64,000 nt of DNA, from positions 186,001-250,000 of the forward strand of contig NZ_LUKD01000005.1 of the NCBI RefSeq assembly GCF_001592745.1, given 5' to 3'. Positions 15,888-25,418 of the stretch are shown piece by piece. This stretch comes from Bdellovibrio bacteriovorus (GTDB lineage: Bacteria; Bdellovibrionota; Bdellovibrionia; Bdellovibrionales; Bdellovibrionaceae). Each line of letters opens with the position of its first letter. Position 1 is the stretch's first letter. Under the pieces are notes generated by a model. It did not search any database and was not told where the DNA came from. It was given only the letters and a program-made list of their open reading frames with translations. The position numbers and the translations under genes are program-made.

Positions 15888-18539
15888 GTGTTCAGTAATA
15901 AACTTCTTAAAGTCAGCTTAATGTGTTCTGTTTCCTTGCTTATTGGGTGCGGGATTGAAGCGACGTTGGTGTCCCCCAGTTCCGCAACTTTAGCAGTAAA
16001 AAAAGTAGATAACTCTGGCGTTGTGAACGATGCTAATCAGAATTCATTTCTGATGCAGGGGATTTGTCAAGACATCTCAGAAGTTGTGATCTCAACGGAT
16101 TCATTCAGTGTGAATACTCCCTGTATCGATAATGTATGGAGTATCAATCTAGATCTTTCCGCACTTTCTGGTCAGGTTATCACTGTCAAGATAGTGGGCG
16201 TCAGTAAGGATGGTCTTAAGGAATCAAGTACCTCTATTCAGCTAACGAAAAAATTGTCCTGTTTGTTGGGAGGGCAGACGATCCCTGACGGACAAAGTAT
16301 TCTTGCTTATACTAGCGCAACAGTTGTCAGTGGAGATACGTGTTCTAGTGTAGCTGAGTCGCGCCTTTGTACAAATGGAACTCTGTCGGGTTCAGCGATG
16401 TTTTTAAGTTGCTCGCAAGGTCTTGATGCCGCGGCGCTAGTTTCGGTCGAAGAATATGAAGAACGTGTGAGTGAATCAGTGGGAGTAAAGTCATTCACTT
16501 TAAGGCTTTCTGAAGCTAAGCCTTATTCTGTTAACGTACGCTATTACGTTTCAGGCGACTATGTTTATATGCTGGATGCTGATTTGAATCCATCGGGAAC
16601 GGTGACGTTTGCTGCTAACGAAACCACGAAGACAATTAGTTTTCAGGTGTTCAATAATGCCATTGCGCAACCTGAGCGATTAATGCAGCTAAATCTGATT
16701 GGTACGGACAGTCCCATGGTCAGCTTAGGGGAGCATTATCAAGCCCGACTTTTTTTAAAAGATAATGATGGCGGTTTTGAGCCGAACATTCAGAAGGTCT
16801 TCGTGATAGGTTCTGAAATTACTTGTGTACTTACGGCTGATGGAAGTCTTTCCTGTGCCGGTGCTCAATTTGGCCCAGCTCCAGTGGAAGTTGATGCCGG
16901 AGTGAAGTATCAAAAGATAGCAGCGGGAAGGAATAATTCGTTCTGCGGTCTGACTAATTTGAGCAAGATACGATGTAACGATGGATCTAACCAGCTCATG
17001 ATAGCCGAAGACAGCACCGTCAGCTATTTGGATTTAGATTCGACCGCCTCTCCTTGTGGCGTCACGGTTTCTAATGAACTCCGATGCAAAGTCGATAATG
17101 CGTTTCAAGTTCTTGATGCTGGGGTTCCTTATAAGAAAGTCTCGGTAGAATCATATAAAATTTGTGGTCTTACTGCTGGAAATACCATCCGTTGTGCTAG
17201 TACTGATGGAGATTCTGTTGATGGCTTTTATTCTATTGATTCTTTTGAGGACGTTGATGCGGGTGTTCAGTATTCTGATATTTCCAACACTGGCGAGAAT
17301 GATATCTACGGGCTTACATCCTTGGGGGAATGGAAGCGTCTTTGCGCTTATGAAGATTGTACCACCCCCACGGTATTGCTTGCTGGAAGTACCTTCGTAA
17401 GTCTTCATCGCAAATGTGCAATTAATGATGGCGGCGTAGCGAAGTGTATGAATTCCGCTTCTTTAAATCTCACTCATCTTTTTAAACAGATCCATACCGC
17501 TTCCTCTGGCGGCAACTATCAAAGAGGATGTGGAGTAACTACTACGGATGAGTTGCTTTGTTGGAGCCATATTAACAATAATCATATTGCTTGGCGAGGG
17601 CCAGATGCTCTTGCTAGCAACTCAGTACGGACAGAAATGCAGGGCTTGACTAACGTGGCAAAAGTTCGGACTTTTGTTGACGGTTTGGATAGCGTGACTT
17701 GCGCCATTCAATCGAACGGTCAAGTGAAGTGTTTTAACGGGGAGGTCGAAAGTTTCTTCAGATCGACACCCGTCGATAAAGTGAGTTTGGCTTCCCATAA
17801 TATCAAAGACTTTATTAATGATTACTATCTTTTAAATTCAGATGGATACGTTCTAAAGCTCACGGCTTCAATGTCCTATGAGCAAGCGGACACCGAAAAG
17901 TATACTTCCTTGGTCACTGGGGGGATGTACGTGAACTACTGCGGTATCACCGAAAACCAGAAGTTACGTTGCCTTAAGGGAGCCGTCTTTGAGGAGCCGT
18001 TTCCGGGAGCAACGATTAAGGATTATGCTGGTGATTACTCACAAGGATGTTATTTAAGTGTGACGGGCGTTTTGACTTGTTGGGATAATTATCAAAACAC
18101 TCTTCCAACCGCGACAGTGATTGATAACACGGATACATATACTCAGATATCGGGAAGTTATTTAAAGGGATGCGGGGTTTCAGCTACGAGTCACGAGGTC
18201 AAGTGTTGGGATAATTATGACAATATTCCAATGTCGCCGGTTGTATTTACCATTCAGGATCCGGGTATCCAATATGTGAAAGTATTTGCCCTACATGGTG
18301 TTCACGACAACAAAGTTTGCGGTATTACCACGACAGGTGTTTTGAGATGCGGTACTCGAAACGGAGCTTATTCGGTCATAGATTCAGGTAGTTCCTATTC
18401 AGAGGTGACCTCCGTGGACTGTGGAATCACAACGGATGGAAAATATAGATGTTCCGGAGGGTTTGCTGCGGGTTCTGTTTATGTCAGTTGGAAGCGCCCG
18501 ATCTTAATGAACAAGTGGTTCACGCGCGCCACTCCTTAA
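15888..18539 (+). CDS. Calx-beta / RCC1-like repeat lipoprotein
   Basis: An 883-aa protein with a GTG start preceded by GGAGGGGAC. A lipobox follows (LLIGC, cysteine at ~22). Residues ~30-105 look like an Ig-type domain. Residues ~185-300 form a Calx-beta domain (SVEEYEERVSES...TVTFAANETTKTISFQV...LKDNDGGFEP). From ~305 to the end run many degenerate RCC1-like units of ~40-50 aa with paired cysteines (CGLT....IRC, CGVT....LRC, CGIT....LRC). These predict a beta-propeller stiffened by disulfides on the cell surface. It may bind or adhere, but the ligand is unknown. It is the last gene before a bidirectional terminator. Confidence 0.75.
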   Translation: MFSNKLLKVSLMCSVSLLIGCGIEATLVSPSSATLAVKKVDNSGVVNDANQNSFLMQGICQDISEVVISTDSFSVNTPCIDNVWSINLDLSALSGQVITVKIVGVSKDGLKESSTSIQLTKKLSCLLGGQTIPDGQSILAYTSATVVSGDTCSSVAESRLCTNGTLSGSAMFLSCSQGLDAAALVSVEEYEERVSESVGVKSFTLRLSEAKPYSVNVRYYVSGDYVYMLDADLNPSGTVTFAANETTKTISFQVFNNAIAQPERLMQLNLIGTDSPMVSLGEHYQARLFLKDNDGGFEPNIQKVFVIGSEITCVLTADGSLSCAGAQFGPAPVEVDAGVKYQKIAAGRNNSFCGLTNLSKIRCNDGSNQLMIAEDSTVSYLDLDSTASPCGVTVSNELRCKVDNAFQVLDAGVPYKKVSVESYKICGLTAGNTIRCASTDGDSVDGFYSIDSFEDVDAGVQYSDISNTGENDIYGLTSLGEWKRLCAYEDCTTPTVLLAGSTFVSLHRKCAINDGGVAKCMNSASLNLTHLFKQIHTASSGGNYQRGCGVTTTDELLCWSHINNNHIAWRGPDALASNSVRTEMQGLTNVAKVRTFVDGLDSVTCAIQSNGQVKCFNGEVESFFRSTPVDKVSLASHNIKDFINDYYLLNSDGYVLKLTASMSYEQADTEKYTSLVTGGMYVNYCGITENQKLRCLKGAVFEEPFPGATIKDYAGDYSQGCYLSVTGVLTCWDNYQNTLPTATVIDNTDTYTQISGSYLKGCGVSATSHEVKCWDNYDNIPMSPVVFTIQDPGIQYVKVFALHGVHDNKVCGITTTGVLRCGTRNGAYSVIDSGSSYSEVTSVDCGITTDGKYRCSGGFAAGSVYVSWKRPILMNKWFTRATP

Positions 18540-18540
18540 A

Positions 18541-18575
18541 ATAAAAAAGCCTCCTTCGCGGAGGCTTTTTTATTA
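18541..18575. terminator. Bidirectional terminator
   Basis: Stem AAAAGCCTCC / GGAGGCTTTT with a TTCGC loop, an A-run before and a T-run after. It separates the convergent lipoprotein gene and the acidic-tail gene. Confidence 0.88.
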
Positions 18576-19211
18576 GTGAAGATCACCTTTCTTTTTCTTA
18601 CCACCGCCAAACATGCGGGGGCCGCGATCTTCGGTGTCGTCGTCCTCTTCTTCATCGTCTTCGTAGTCCTCGTCTTCGGAAAACTCTTCTTCATCACGAG
18701 GTGGGGAAAGTTCCTCACTTTGTTCTGCACGAGAAAGTGCATCTTCGTCCGCTTCTTCAGCGTCGTTATAAAGTGTCTCGTCATCGACACCCAGAAGTTT
18801 GTTCGCTTCCGCTTCTAAGGATGAATTCTCGGTCGTGAATTGCAGATAAAGTTTTTTGCCTTGGAAGGGGAACTCTTTCCATGTGTAAGGGAAATCCACT
18901 TCGCCGTCGTTTTCTAAATACTCCATCATCATGCTTGCGGCTGCGTCCACGCAGTTGTGAATGCGTTGAACCGCGTCTTGTTGATCCTGAGAGTAATTCA
19001 TAGAAACTTCGAAATTAGCCTGGGCCAAACGGCCTTTTTCTAGATATCCGACGCGCAGCAGAATTTCTTCGGGGTAAATACGGCCTTCAATCACAAGGTC
19101 GCCGTTGTCGAGATATTGGGCGAAGTTTTCGGTGAAAACGGCCTGAATCTGATCTGAGTACTCTTTCGGAAATGCCGTCCATTTTTTTGAGCTTTTGAGT
19201 CTTGGATTCAT
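18573..19211 (-). CDS. Acidic-tail protein of unknown function
   Basis: A 212-aa cytoplasmic-looking protein. The N-terminal ~140 residues seem folded (PKEYSDQIQAVFTENFAQYL...EGRIYPEEILLRVGYLEKG...). They are followed by a long acidic tail (~145-200, D/E runs) and a basic end (GGGKKKKGD). No catalytic motif is visible. The acidic tail resembles those of other proteins in this window (the scpB product and the tripartite 306-aa protein). Divergent from miaB and monocistronic. Function not recognised. Confidence 0.65.
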   Translation of the reverse strand: MNPRLKSSKKWTAFPKEYSDQIQAVFTENFAQYLDNGDLVIEGRIYPEEILLRVGYLEKGRLAQANFEVSMNYSQDQQDAVQRIHNCVDAAASMMMEYLENDGEVDFPYTWKEFPFQGKKLYLQFTTENSSLEAEANKLLGVDDETLYNDAEEADEDALSRAEQSEELSPPRDEEEFSEDEDYEDDEEEDDDTEDRGPRMFGGGKKKKGDLH

Positions 19212-19315
19212 AGGGACCTCTGAGTCTGCCGGGCGATTTTTGCGTCGGGCATTTTGACAAATTTAAGACGCTCCTCTATAACTCACTTTCTTTAATGACA
19301 CAAGAGGTAAGAACC

Positions 19316-20677
19316 GTGGAAAACACTTCGCAAAACCCTGAAAGCCTTCAGCAAAACAACGACATCGGTCAGGGCCGTGGTGTGTATATTTCTACCTACG
19401 GTTGCCAAATGAACGTGAACGACACTGAACGTATGTACTCTCTTTTAGAGATGCAAAACTTCACACCGGTAGAAAAACCTGAAGACGCTTCCTTGATCAT
19501 TATCAACTCTTGCAGCGTGCGTGAAAAGCCAGTTCACAAAGTGTATTCTGAAGTCGGTACTTTCCGTAAAATGAAGGAAAAGAATCCGAACTTGCGCATT
19601 GGTGTTGGTGGTTGCGTCGGTCAGCAAGAAAAAGACAATTTGATCAAAAATCAACCGATGATTGATTTCGTATTCGGTACAGATCAAATCGACAATCTTC
19701 CTAACTTGGTCGCTAGAACTTACGAAGGCGAAAAGAAAATCATCAACGCGAAATTTGAACATCGCGCGCCTTATCACATCGAGACCATGGTTCGTAATCC
19801 AGGTGTTGCGACATTTGTGAACATCACAAAAGGTTGTGATAATTTCTGTACGTTCTGCGTGGTGCCTTACACTCGCGGTCGTGAGAAATCTCGTCCTTTG
19901 CAACACATTTTGACGGATATTCGCCACTTAGTGAAACGTGGAGTGAAAGAGGTCACTCTTCTTGGTCAGAACGTAAACTCTTACAAGGCCGAAGAGGGCT
20001 TGGACTTTGCTGATTTGATGGCGAAGGTGGCAACAGAGACAGATATAGAAAGAATTCGTTTCACGACATCGCATCCAAAAGATTTTAATCAGAAGCTCGC
20101 CGATACAATGGCTGCTCATCAGGATAAAATCATGGAGTACATCCATCTTCCGTTCCAAAGTGGAAACTCTCGCATCTTGGATCGTATGAACCGTAACTAT
20201 ACGCGCGAGCACTACTTGGAAAAAATCGCGATGTTGAAGAAGACCATTCCAAATGTTGTTTTCTCGACGGACATTATTGTTGGCTTCCCTGGTGAAACAG
20301 AAGAAGAGTTCCGTGATACCGTGACGCTGGTTGAGGAAGTGGGCTTTGAAACCATTTTTGCTTTCAAATATTCTCCACGTCCGTTCACAAAGGCGGCGAA
20401 ATTTGAAGACCAAGTGGCTGAAGAAGTAAAAACCGAGCGTTTGAACCGTCTGTTTGATGCTCACGATAAGATGGCATTTGAACTTGTTAAAAAGTACGAA
20501 GGCCAAGTGATGAAGGTGCTAGTTGAGAATGTGGACCGTGAAGACGGTAAGATCCAAGGCCGTAGCACCGGCAATAAGCTTGTTCACTTCTTGGGTAGCA
20601 AAGATTTGATCGGTCAAACAGTGAACGTGAAAATCACCAAAGCCTTCCCCGCAGTATTTAGAGGAGAGTTAGTTTAA
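19316..20677 (+). CDS. miaB: tRNA-2-methylthio-N6-dimethylallyladenosine synthase
   Basis: A radical-SAM methylthiotransferase acting on i6A37 of tRNAs reading UNN codons. I choose the GTG at 19316 (453 aa) because AAGAGGT lies 7 nt upstream. The in-frame ATG at 19295 has no SD and would add seven residues. The N-terminal UPF0004 cysteines are in STYGCQMN, NSCSVREKP and GGCVGQ. The SAM cluster is C174-x3-C178-x2-C181 (GCDNFCTFC). A C-terminal TRAM domain follows (KKYEGQVMKVLVE...VNVKITKAFP). The CQMN and SVREK spellings favour MiaB over RimO or MtaB. The nuclease-family gene begins 2 nt after the stop. Confidence 0.95.
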   Translation: MENTSQNPESLQQNNDIGQGRGVYISTYGCQMNVNDTERMYSLLEMQNFTPVEKPEDASLIIINSCSVREKPVHKVYSEVGTFRKMKEKNPNLRIGVGGCVGQQEKDNLIKNQPMIDFVFGTDQIDNLPNLVARTYEGEKKIINAKFEHRAPYHIETMVRNPGVATFVNITKGCDNFCTFCVVPYTRGREKSRPLQHILTDIRHLVKRGVKEVTLLGQNVNSYKAEEGLDFADLMAKVATETDIERIRFTTSHPKDFNQKLADTMAAHQDKIMEYIHLPFQSGNSRILDRMNRNYTREHYLEKIAMLKKTIPNVVFSTDIIVGFPGETEEEFRDTVTLVEEVGFETIFAFKYSPRPFTKAAKFEDQVAEEVKTERLNRLFDAHDKMAFELVKKYEGQVMKVLVENVDREDGKIQGRSTGNKLVHFLGSKDLIGQTVNVKITKAFPAVFRGELV

Positions 20678-20679
20678 AC

Positions 20680-21237
20680 ATGAAAGATCTTTTGGATTCA
20701 CAAAATCTTAAAGCTCAGATTGTGTTTGCACAGAACACTCATGAGGAAGAAACCTTTCACCAAAATGATTTGGTGCAATTGTTTCCTTATGGCTTGTCAG
20801 TGACGACGGATGCGACTCGTCCATTCTTGCTTTTGAAGGATGAAGCGCACGTTTATACTTTGCCAGTTGCCGTCAGTCCAATTGATGCGGGAGTGGCGCT
20901 TTCTCAGAACAACAAAGTCGTCGCTGAGTCTTCACCGCACAAATTCACAGCACTTTTGCTTCAGTCCTTAGGGATCGAAATAAAGCAAGCCGTGTTCGTT
21001 GAAATTAAAGGCTCCCACCAATATGTGCGTCTTTATATCAGTGGGCACCCGGCGACGAACTCAGTGAAATTACGCGCGGATGAAGCCATGTCTTTGTGTA
21101 TGTACTTACAAGTGCCTCTGTTTGCGACAAAAAACTTTATCGGTCGGTCGCGCATTCTGAATGCAGAGATCGAGAGCGGCGCGCAAAAGGCGCAAAATTT
21201 CGGTTTCATGGATAAAGGGTTTGGATATCTGAACTAG
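20680..21237 (+). CDS. Bifunctional nuclease family (DUF151) protein
   Basis: The 185-aa product carries a DUF151/BFN domain at about residues 40-165: RPFLLLKDEAHVYTLPVAVS, HKFTALLLQSLGIEI, VFVEIKGSHQYVRLYI, then LRADEAMSLCMYLQVPLFAT. The last block corresponds to the RPSDAIALA segment of the family. Some family members show DNase/RNase activity, but many bacterial ones are untested. It starts 2 nt after miaB and is translationally linked to it. Such a miaB neighbourhood, as I recall, recurs in related bacteria and hints at an RNA-related role. Confidence 0.8.
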   Translation: MKDLLDSQNLKAQIVFAQNTHEEETFHQNDLVQLFPYGLSVTTDATRPFLLLKDEAHVYTLPVAVSPIDAGVALSQNNKVVAESSPHKFTALLLQSLGIEIKQAVFVEIKGSHQYVRLYISGHPATNSVKLRADEAMSLCMYLQVPLFATKNFIGRSRILNAEIESGAQKAQNFGFMDKGFGYLN

Positions 21238-21254
21238 TTTTGTAAAAATGGGGC

Positions 21255-23480
21255 ATGACTCATTTGCCTCATTTGATTACTGATCTAGGTTTTATTCTTA
21301 TCATTGCGGCGTTAGCGACGCTGCTCTTTAAAAAACTCGGACAACCTTTAGTTCTTGGGTATTTGATCGCGGGCTTTTTAGTAAGTCCGCATGTGCCATT
21401 TTTTCCAACGGTGACAGATAATGAAAGCATCAAGGTCTGGTCCGAGATTGGCGTTATCTTTCTTTTATTCAGCTTAGGTCTGGAATTTAGTTTTAAGAAG
21501 CTATTCAAAGTAGGTGGCTCAGCCGGTTTCACTGCGGCTTTTGAAGTGATCTTTATGATGGGCCTAGGTTATCTTTTCGGCCGTATGTTTGGTTGGAACA
21601 GTATCGACAGTCTTTTCTTCGGCGCCATTCTATCTATGTCCTCCACGACGATTATCGTGCGCGCTTTCCAAGAGATGGGAATCAAAGGGAAGAAGTTCGT
21701 TGAATTGGTTTTTGGTATTCTGGTTGTCGAAGACATCATCGCCATCCTGCTCTTGGTATTGCTAACTGCGATTGCCGGTTCTGGAGAGTTCTCAACGGCG
21801 GAGCTTGCGTTAGATGGCCTTCGTCTTTTCTTCTTTATTGCTCTTTGGTTTATCGTCGGGATCTTTCTTATACCCATATTCCTGCGTCGTATTCGTCGTC
21901 TGCTGGAAGATGAGACCACGCTTTTAGTGGCTATTGGTCTGTGTTTTTTAATGGTGATGATTGCAGCTTATGTTGGATTTTCTCCGGCGCTCGGCGCCTT
22001 CGTCATGGGTTCTTTGTTAGCTGAGACGCCTGAAGGTCATAATATGGAAAAGGTGCTTCAACCGGTGAAGAATCTATTTGCGGCGATTTTCTTCGTCTCT
22101 GTCGGGATGATGATTGATCCTAAAATACTTTGGGAAAGATGGGATCTCGTTTTGGCGGTCACGCTGATAACAGTTATAGGAAAATTCATCAGCACCTTCT
22201 TGGGTGCGATTTTATCAGGGCAAACCCGTAAGGTGTCTTTTCAGTCGGGAATGAGCTTGGCGCAGATCGGGGAGTTCTCTTTTATTATCGCCTCGCTAGG
22301 TGTGACGATGAAAGTGACCAGTGATTTCCTTTACCCCTTGGCGATAGCCACATCAGCGGTGACGACCTTTACGACACCTTATCTGATTAAATTCTCAGGT
22401 CCCGTACACACCTGGGTTGAAGCGCGTCTTCCTGAAGGAATCAAAGTTATCTTAGACCGCTATCAACAATCCTTTAACCAAGAGGGACGAGTCAACGTCG
22501 GCGGACTTATCTTTAGAACCTACGGACTTAAAGTATTAATGAACACGGTGATGGTAGTGGCCATCCTACTGGCTTCAAAAACTTTCTTAACTGGCGAAGT
22601 GCAAAGCTATTTGCAAGAAAGCCCCTGGGCGAGCAGTGTTTCTTTATTCTTGTGCTTACTAATTTGCGGGCCGTTCCTTTGGGGAATTGTTTTGGGAGGA
22701 CCTTCTTTAGGATCCGAACGTGATGTGGAAGAATTGCAAAAGCTTCGTGGCTTGCAAGCTGGGATTTTTGCGGGCCGTTTATTGTTGGCCTTAATGCTGG
22801 TGGCCGCGATTTTGTCGCAATTTGTGACCGTGAAAATGGCTTCAGGTGTGATGGTCGCGGTTTTGATTATTGCTGCGGGTTTGGCGCAACTATGGGTGAA
22901 AAAACTTTATCAGGTGATTGAAAAAAACTTTCTAAAAAATCTGACGGAAAAAGAGCGTAAATCTTTAGTCAGCGCTGAGGTTGCAAAAAACTTTCTGCCT
23001 TGGGAAGCGACACTGGGAAGTTATGAGATTTTCCCGGAAAGCAGTATTGTCGGACAAAGCTTGCGCACGCTTTCTTTTAAAGAAAAATATGGTGTGACAG
23101 TCGCGGCTGTATTTCGGGGGACCCATCGTAAATTTGCACCCGACGGAGAATTCATAATTTATCCTTTCGATCGATTGATCTGTTTTGGCAGTGAAGAAGA
23201 ACTGCAGAACTTCCATAAGACTTTAGAGATTGAGCGGGCTTTAAAAACACAACCCACACAAACAGATCAGCAGGATTATAAGCTGTCTTCATTCAGTGTG
23301 ACGGAGGACTCGCCGTTAAAAGGAAAATCCATCCGTGAAAGCGGTTTACGAGAAAAAATGCACGGCATGGTTGTGGGTATTGAAAGAGGTTCTGAGCGCA
23401 TCCTAGGCCCTAGGGCGAGCTTCACGATCTTAGAGAATGATCTTCTTTGGGTGGTCTCTGACCGTAAACAAAATTCTTAG
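21255..23480 (+). CDS. Kef-type K+/H+ antiporter (CPA2) with TrkA-C domains
   Basis: The 741-aa inner-membrane protein has about 12 hydrophobic segments over residues 1-~400, with CPA2 signatures (GQPLVLGYLIAGFLVSP, FSLGLEFSFKKL, SPALGAFVMGSLLAETP, SVGMMIDP). A second hydrophobic block (~430-560) of four or so segments precedes two TrkA-C-like domains (~585-655 and ~675-740). There is no TrkA-N nucleotide-binding domain, unlike E. coli KefB/KefC, so gating is likely by another ligand. Probably exchanges K+ or Na+ for protons. It starts 17 nt after the nuclease-family gene. Confidence 0.88.
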   Translation: MTHLPHLITDLGFILIIAALATLLFKKLGQPLVLGYLIAGFLVSPHVPFFPTVTDNESIKVWSEIGVIFLLFSLGLEFSFKKLFKVGGSAGFTAAFEVIFMMGLGYLFGRMFGWNSIDSLFFGAILSMSSTTIIVRAFQEMGIKGKKFVELVFGILVVEDIIAILLLVLLTAIAGSGEFSTAELALDGLRLFFFIALWFIVGIFLIPIFLRRIRRLLEDETTLLVAIGLCFLMVMIAAYVGFSPALGAFVMGSLLAETPEGHNMEKVLQPVKNLFAAIFFVSVGMMIDPKILWERWDLVLAVTLITVIGKFISTFLGAILSGQTRKVSFQSGMSLAQIGEFSFIIASLGVTMKVTSDFLYPLAIATSAVTTFTTPYLIKFSGPVHTWVEARLPEGIKVILDRYQQSFNQEGRVNVGGLIFRTYGLKVLMNTVMVVAILLASKTFLTGEVQSYLQESPWASSVSLFLCLLICGPFLWGIVLGGPSLGSERDVEELQKLRGLQAGIFAGRLLLALMLVAAILSQFVTVKMASGVMVAVLIIAAGLAQLWVKKLYQVIEKNFLKNLTEKERKSLVSAEVAKNFLPWEATLGSYEIFPESSIVGQSLRTLSFKEKYGVTVAAVFRGTHRKFAPDGEFIIYPFDRLICFGSEEELQNFHKTLEIERALKTQPTQTDQQDYKLSSFSVTEDSPLKGKSIRESGLREKMHGMVVGIERGSERILGPRASFTILENDLLWVVSDRKQNS

Positions 23481-23571
23481 ACGTAAACTTTGTATTTCGT
23501 CGTTTTCAAACGCCCGCTTTTTTCCTGATGACAGAAAGGTTTTACCATAGAAGTCCAGGGAAGGAGCCGGC

Positions 23572-24747
23572 ATGCCTTGTTTGGGACTTGTTCTGTCAGG
23601 TGGAGGCGCGAGGGGAGCGTATCAAGCAGGCGTTCTTGCGGCGATTGCCCATGTAGCGGCGAAGACAAAAATTAGAAATCCCTTTAAGATCTATAGCGGT
23701 GTCAGCGCCGGCGCCATCAATGTCGCGATGCTGGCTGGAAACAGCGGCGATTTTGTTGAGAGCGCGAAAAATCTTGTCTCTCTTTGGAGTCATATCAATA
23801 GCGATCAAATCTACTATGCCGATTTGATGACCCTTTCTCGCGGTGGTCTGCAATGGATGAGTGAATTTTCTTGGGGCGGGGGAAATAAAGACTCGGCACT
23901 GCGATCTCTTTTAAGCACTCATCCTTTAAGTAATTTTATCTCTGATAAGTGTCACTTCAATCAAATCGACAAAAAAATAAAGTCCGGACAGTTGCGCGCC
24001 GTCAGTGTTTCAGCATTAGATTATGAAAGTGTTTCGACCTTCACCTTTTTCCAAGGAAGTCCTGATATAGTTCCCTGGGAGCGTGGCATGCATCGCAGTG
24101 AGCGAACCAATCTTTCGACGGAACACGTCATGGCGTCTTCGGCGATTCCTTTGTTGTTTCCACCTATTCAAATTGGTTCGCGGTACTTCGGTGATGGGTG
24201 CATTCGCAATCAGTCGCCTTGTGGTCCCGCGATTTACATGGGGGCCGACAGTTTGATTGCCATCGGTGTTCGTCGTCGACAAGATACATGGTATTCGTAT
24301 CATAACACTTCCGCAGGTCAGGCTCCTTCTGTTTCACGAGTGGCAAACGTTTTGATGAATGCCGTTATGATGGATGGCTTTGAATCAGATATTCATCGTA
24401 TCGAGCAGATCAATCAAAGTTTTTCGACATTAACCGGCGGACAAAAGAAAAAGGTCGCGGTTCACGCGATTGATTATCTTTGGATTTCCCCTTCGGTTGA
24501 TTTTTCGGAAATTGCAAAAGAGAAAGGTTCCGAACTTCCGCGCATGATTCGCTACTTGTTGCGTGGCCCGGGATCCATTGAGGAATCGCGAGAGATGTTG
24601 AGTTATCTTTTATTTACGCCCAGTTACTGCAAACAGTTAGTGGATATTGGTTTTTCGGACGGAATGAAGGAAAAAGATCGCATCGAAGAATTGATTGTTT
24701 CTAAGGCCGCAAAATCCCATTCTGTAAAGCATCAAGCCAATCCGTAA
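23572..24747 (+). CDS. Patatin-like phospholipase
   Basis: The 391-aa product has a patatin domain over residues ~3-250: oxyanion loop LSGGGARGAYQAGVL, nucleophile elbow GVSAGAI (GxSxG serine), and the catalytic Asp in GDGCIRNQSP (DG dyad). It should hydrolyse acyl esters of membrane lipids. There is no signal peptide, so it is cytoplasmic or exported by another route. The C-terminal ~140 residues are helical and unassigned. AAGGAG lies before the ATG. In a predator such an enzyme could act on self or prey lipids (inference). Confidence 0.9.
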   Translation: MPCLGLVLSGGGARGAYQAGVLAAIAHVAAKTKIRNPFKIYSGVSAGAINVAMLAGNSGDFVESAKNLVSLWSHINSDQIYYADLMTLSRGGLQWMSEFSWGGGNKDSALRSLLSTHPLSNFISDKCHFNQIDKKIKSGQLRAVSVSALDYESVSTFTFFQGSPDIVPWERGMHRSERTNLSTEHVMASSAIPLLFPPIQIGSRYFGDGCIRNQSPCGPAIYMGADSLIAIGVRRRQDTWYSYHNTSAGQAPSVSRVANVLMNAVMMDGFESDIHRIEQINQSFSTLTGGQKKKVAVHAIDYLWISPSVDFSEIAKEKGSELPRMIRYLLRGPGSIEESREMLSYLLFTPSYCKQLVDIGFSDGMKEKDRIEELIVSKAAKSHSVKHQANP

Positions 24748-24815
24748 AGCGATCAATCATTCTTGCATTGCGATAAAAAATTCGCCATTCTAAGGCGATA
24801 AAGAGGTTCGATTTT

Positions 24816-25328
24816 ATGAGTGACGTTTTTGTAAGAGCCCGTGGCGTTTCCCCTGTAATTTCAGAAGATGTTTTTATTGCCGACAACGCGCGCATCATCA
24901 GTGATGTGGAGATTGGTGAGGGTTCTTCTATTTGGTACAATGTGGTCATTCGCGGCGACGTCATGCCCATCCGCATTGGAAAAGAAGTGAATGTGCAAGA
25001 TGGTACGGTCATTCATGGCACCTACGGAAAATGGGGAACAACTTTGCATGACCGCGTGACTATTGGTCATTTGGTCATGCTTCATGGTTGTGAGGTGGGC
25101 CGCGGTACACTGGTTGGAATGGGTTCCATCTTGATGGATGGCGTGAAAGTCGGCGAGCATTGTCTTATCGGTGCGGGCTCTCTTTTAACGGAAGGCACGG
25201 AGATTCCTCCGCGCAGTCTGGTCGTAGGACGCCCTGCGAAAGTAAAACGACCTCTGACGGATGAAGAAGTGGCCCTTTTAGAAAAATCCGCCGACAACTA
25301 TCTGCTCTATAAGTCCTGGTACGAATAG
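24816..25328 (+). CDS. Gamma-carbonic anhydrase-like hexapeptide protein
   Basis: A 170-aa left-handed beta-helix protein of the YrdA/PaaY type. Hexapeptide repeats run from about residue 15 to 130 (ISDVEIGEGSSIWYNVVIRGDVMPIRIG). The Zn-site histidines occur in VIHGTYG, TIGHLVMLHGCEVG. The C-terminal SRLVVGRPAKVKRPL-type helix (here PRSLVVGRPAKVKR) is standard. Carbonic anhydrase activity is unproven for much of the family. RBS AGAGGTT precedes the ATG. Confidence 0.85.
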   Translation: MSDVFVRARGVSPVISEDVFIADNARIISDVEIGEGSSIWYNVVIRGDVMPIRIGKEVNVQDGTVIHGTYGKWGTTLHDRVTIGHLVMLHGCEVGRGTLVGMGSILMDGVKVGEHCLIGAGSLLTEGTEIPPRSLVVGRPAKVKRPLTDEEVALLEKSADNYLLYKSWYE

Positions 25329-25342
25329 TTCTAAAAAACTTA

Positions 25343-25410
25343 TTTCTGACAGAGTTCCTGTTGAACTCTCAAATGTTTCGTTTGAGAATGAAGAAACCCT
25401 GTCAGGAGCA
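25343..25410 (+). promoter_or_regulatory. Candidate structured leader of guaBA
   Basis: Three nested complementary pairs can make a three-way junction: CTGACAG (25346-25352) with CTGTCAG (25399-25405); AGTTC (25353-25357) with GAACT (25363-25367); CTCAAA (25368-25373) with TTTGAG (25381-25386). The outer right arm runs into the AGGAGC ribosome site (25404-25409). An alternative reading is a promoter, TTGAAC (25361) -17 nt- GAGAAT (25384). It matches no riboswitch class I know. Confidence 0.35.
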
Positions 25411-25418
25411 AGCTTTTT

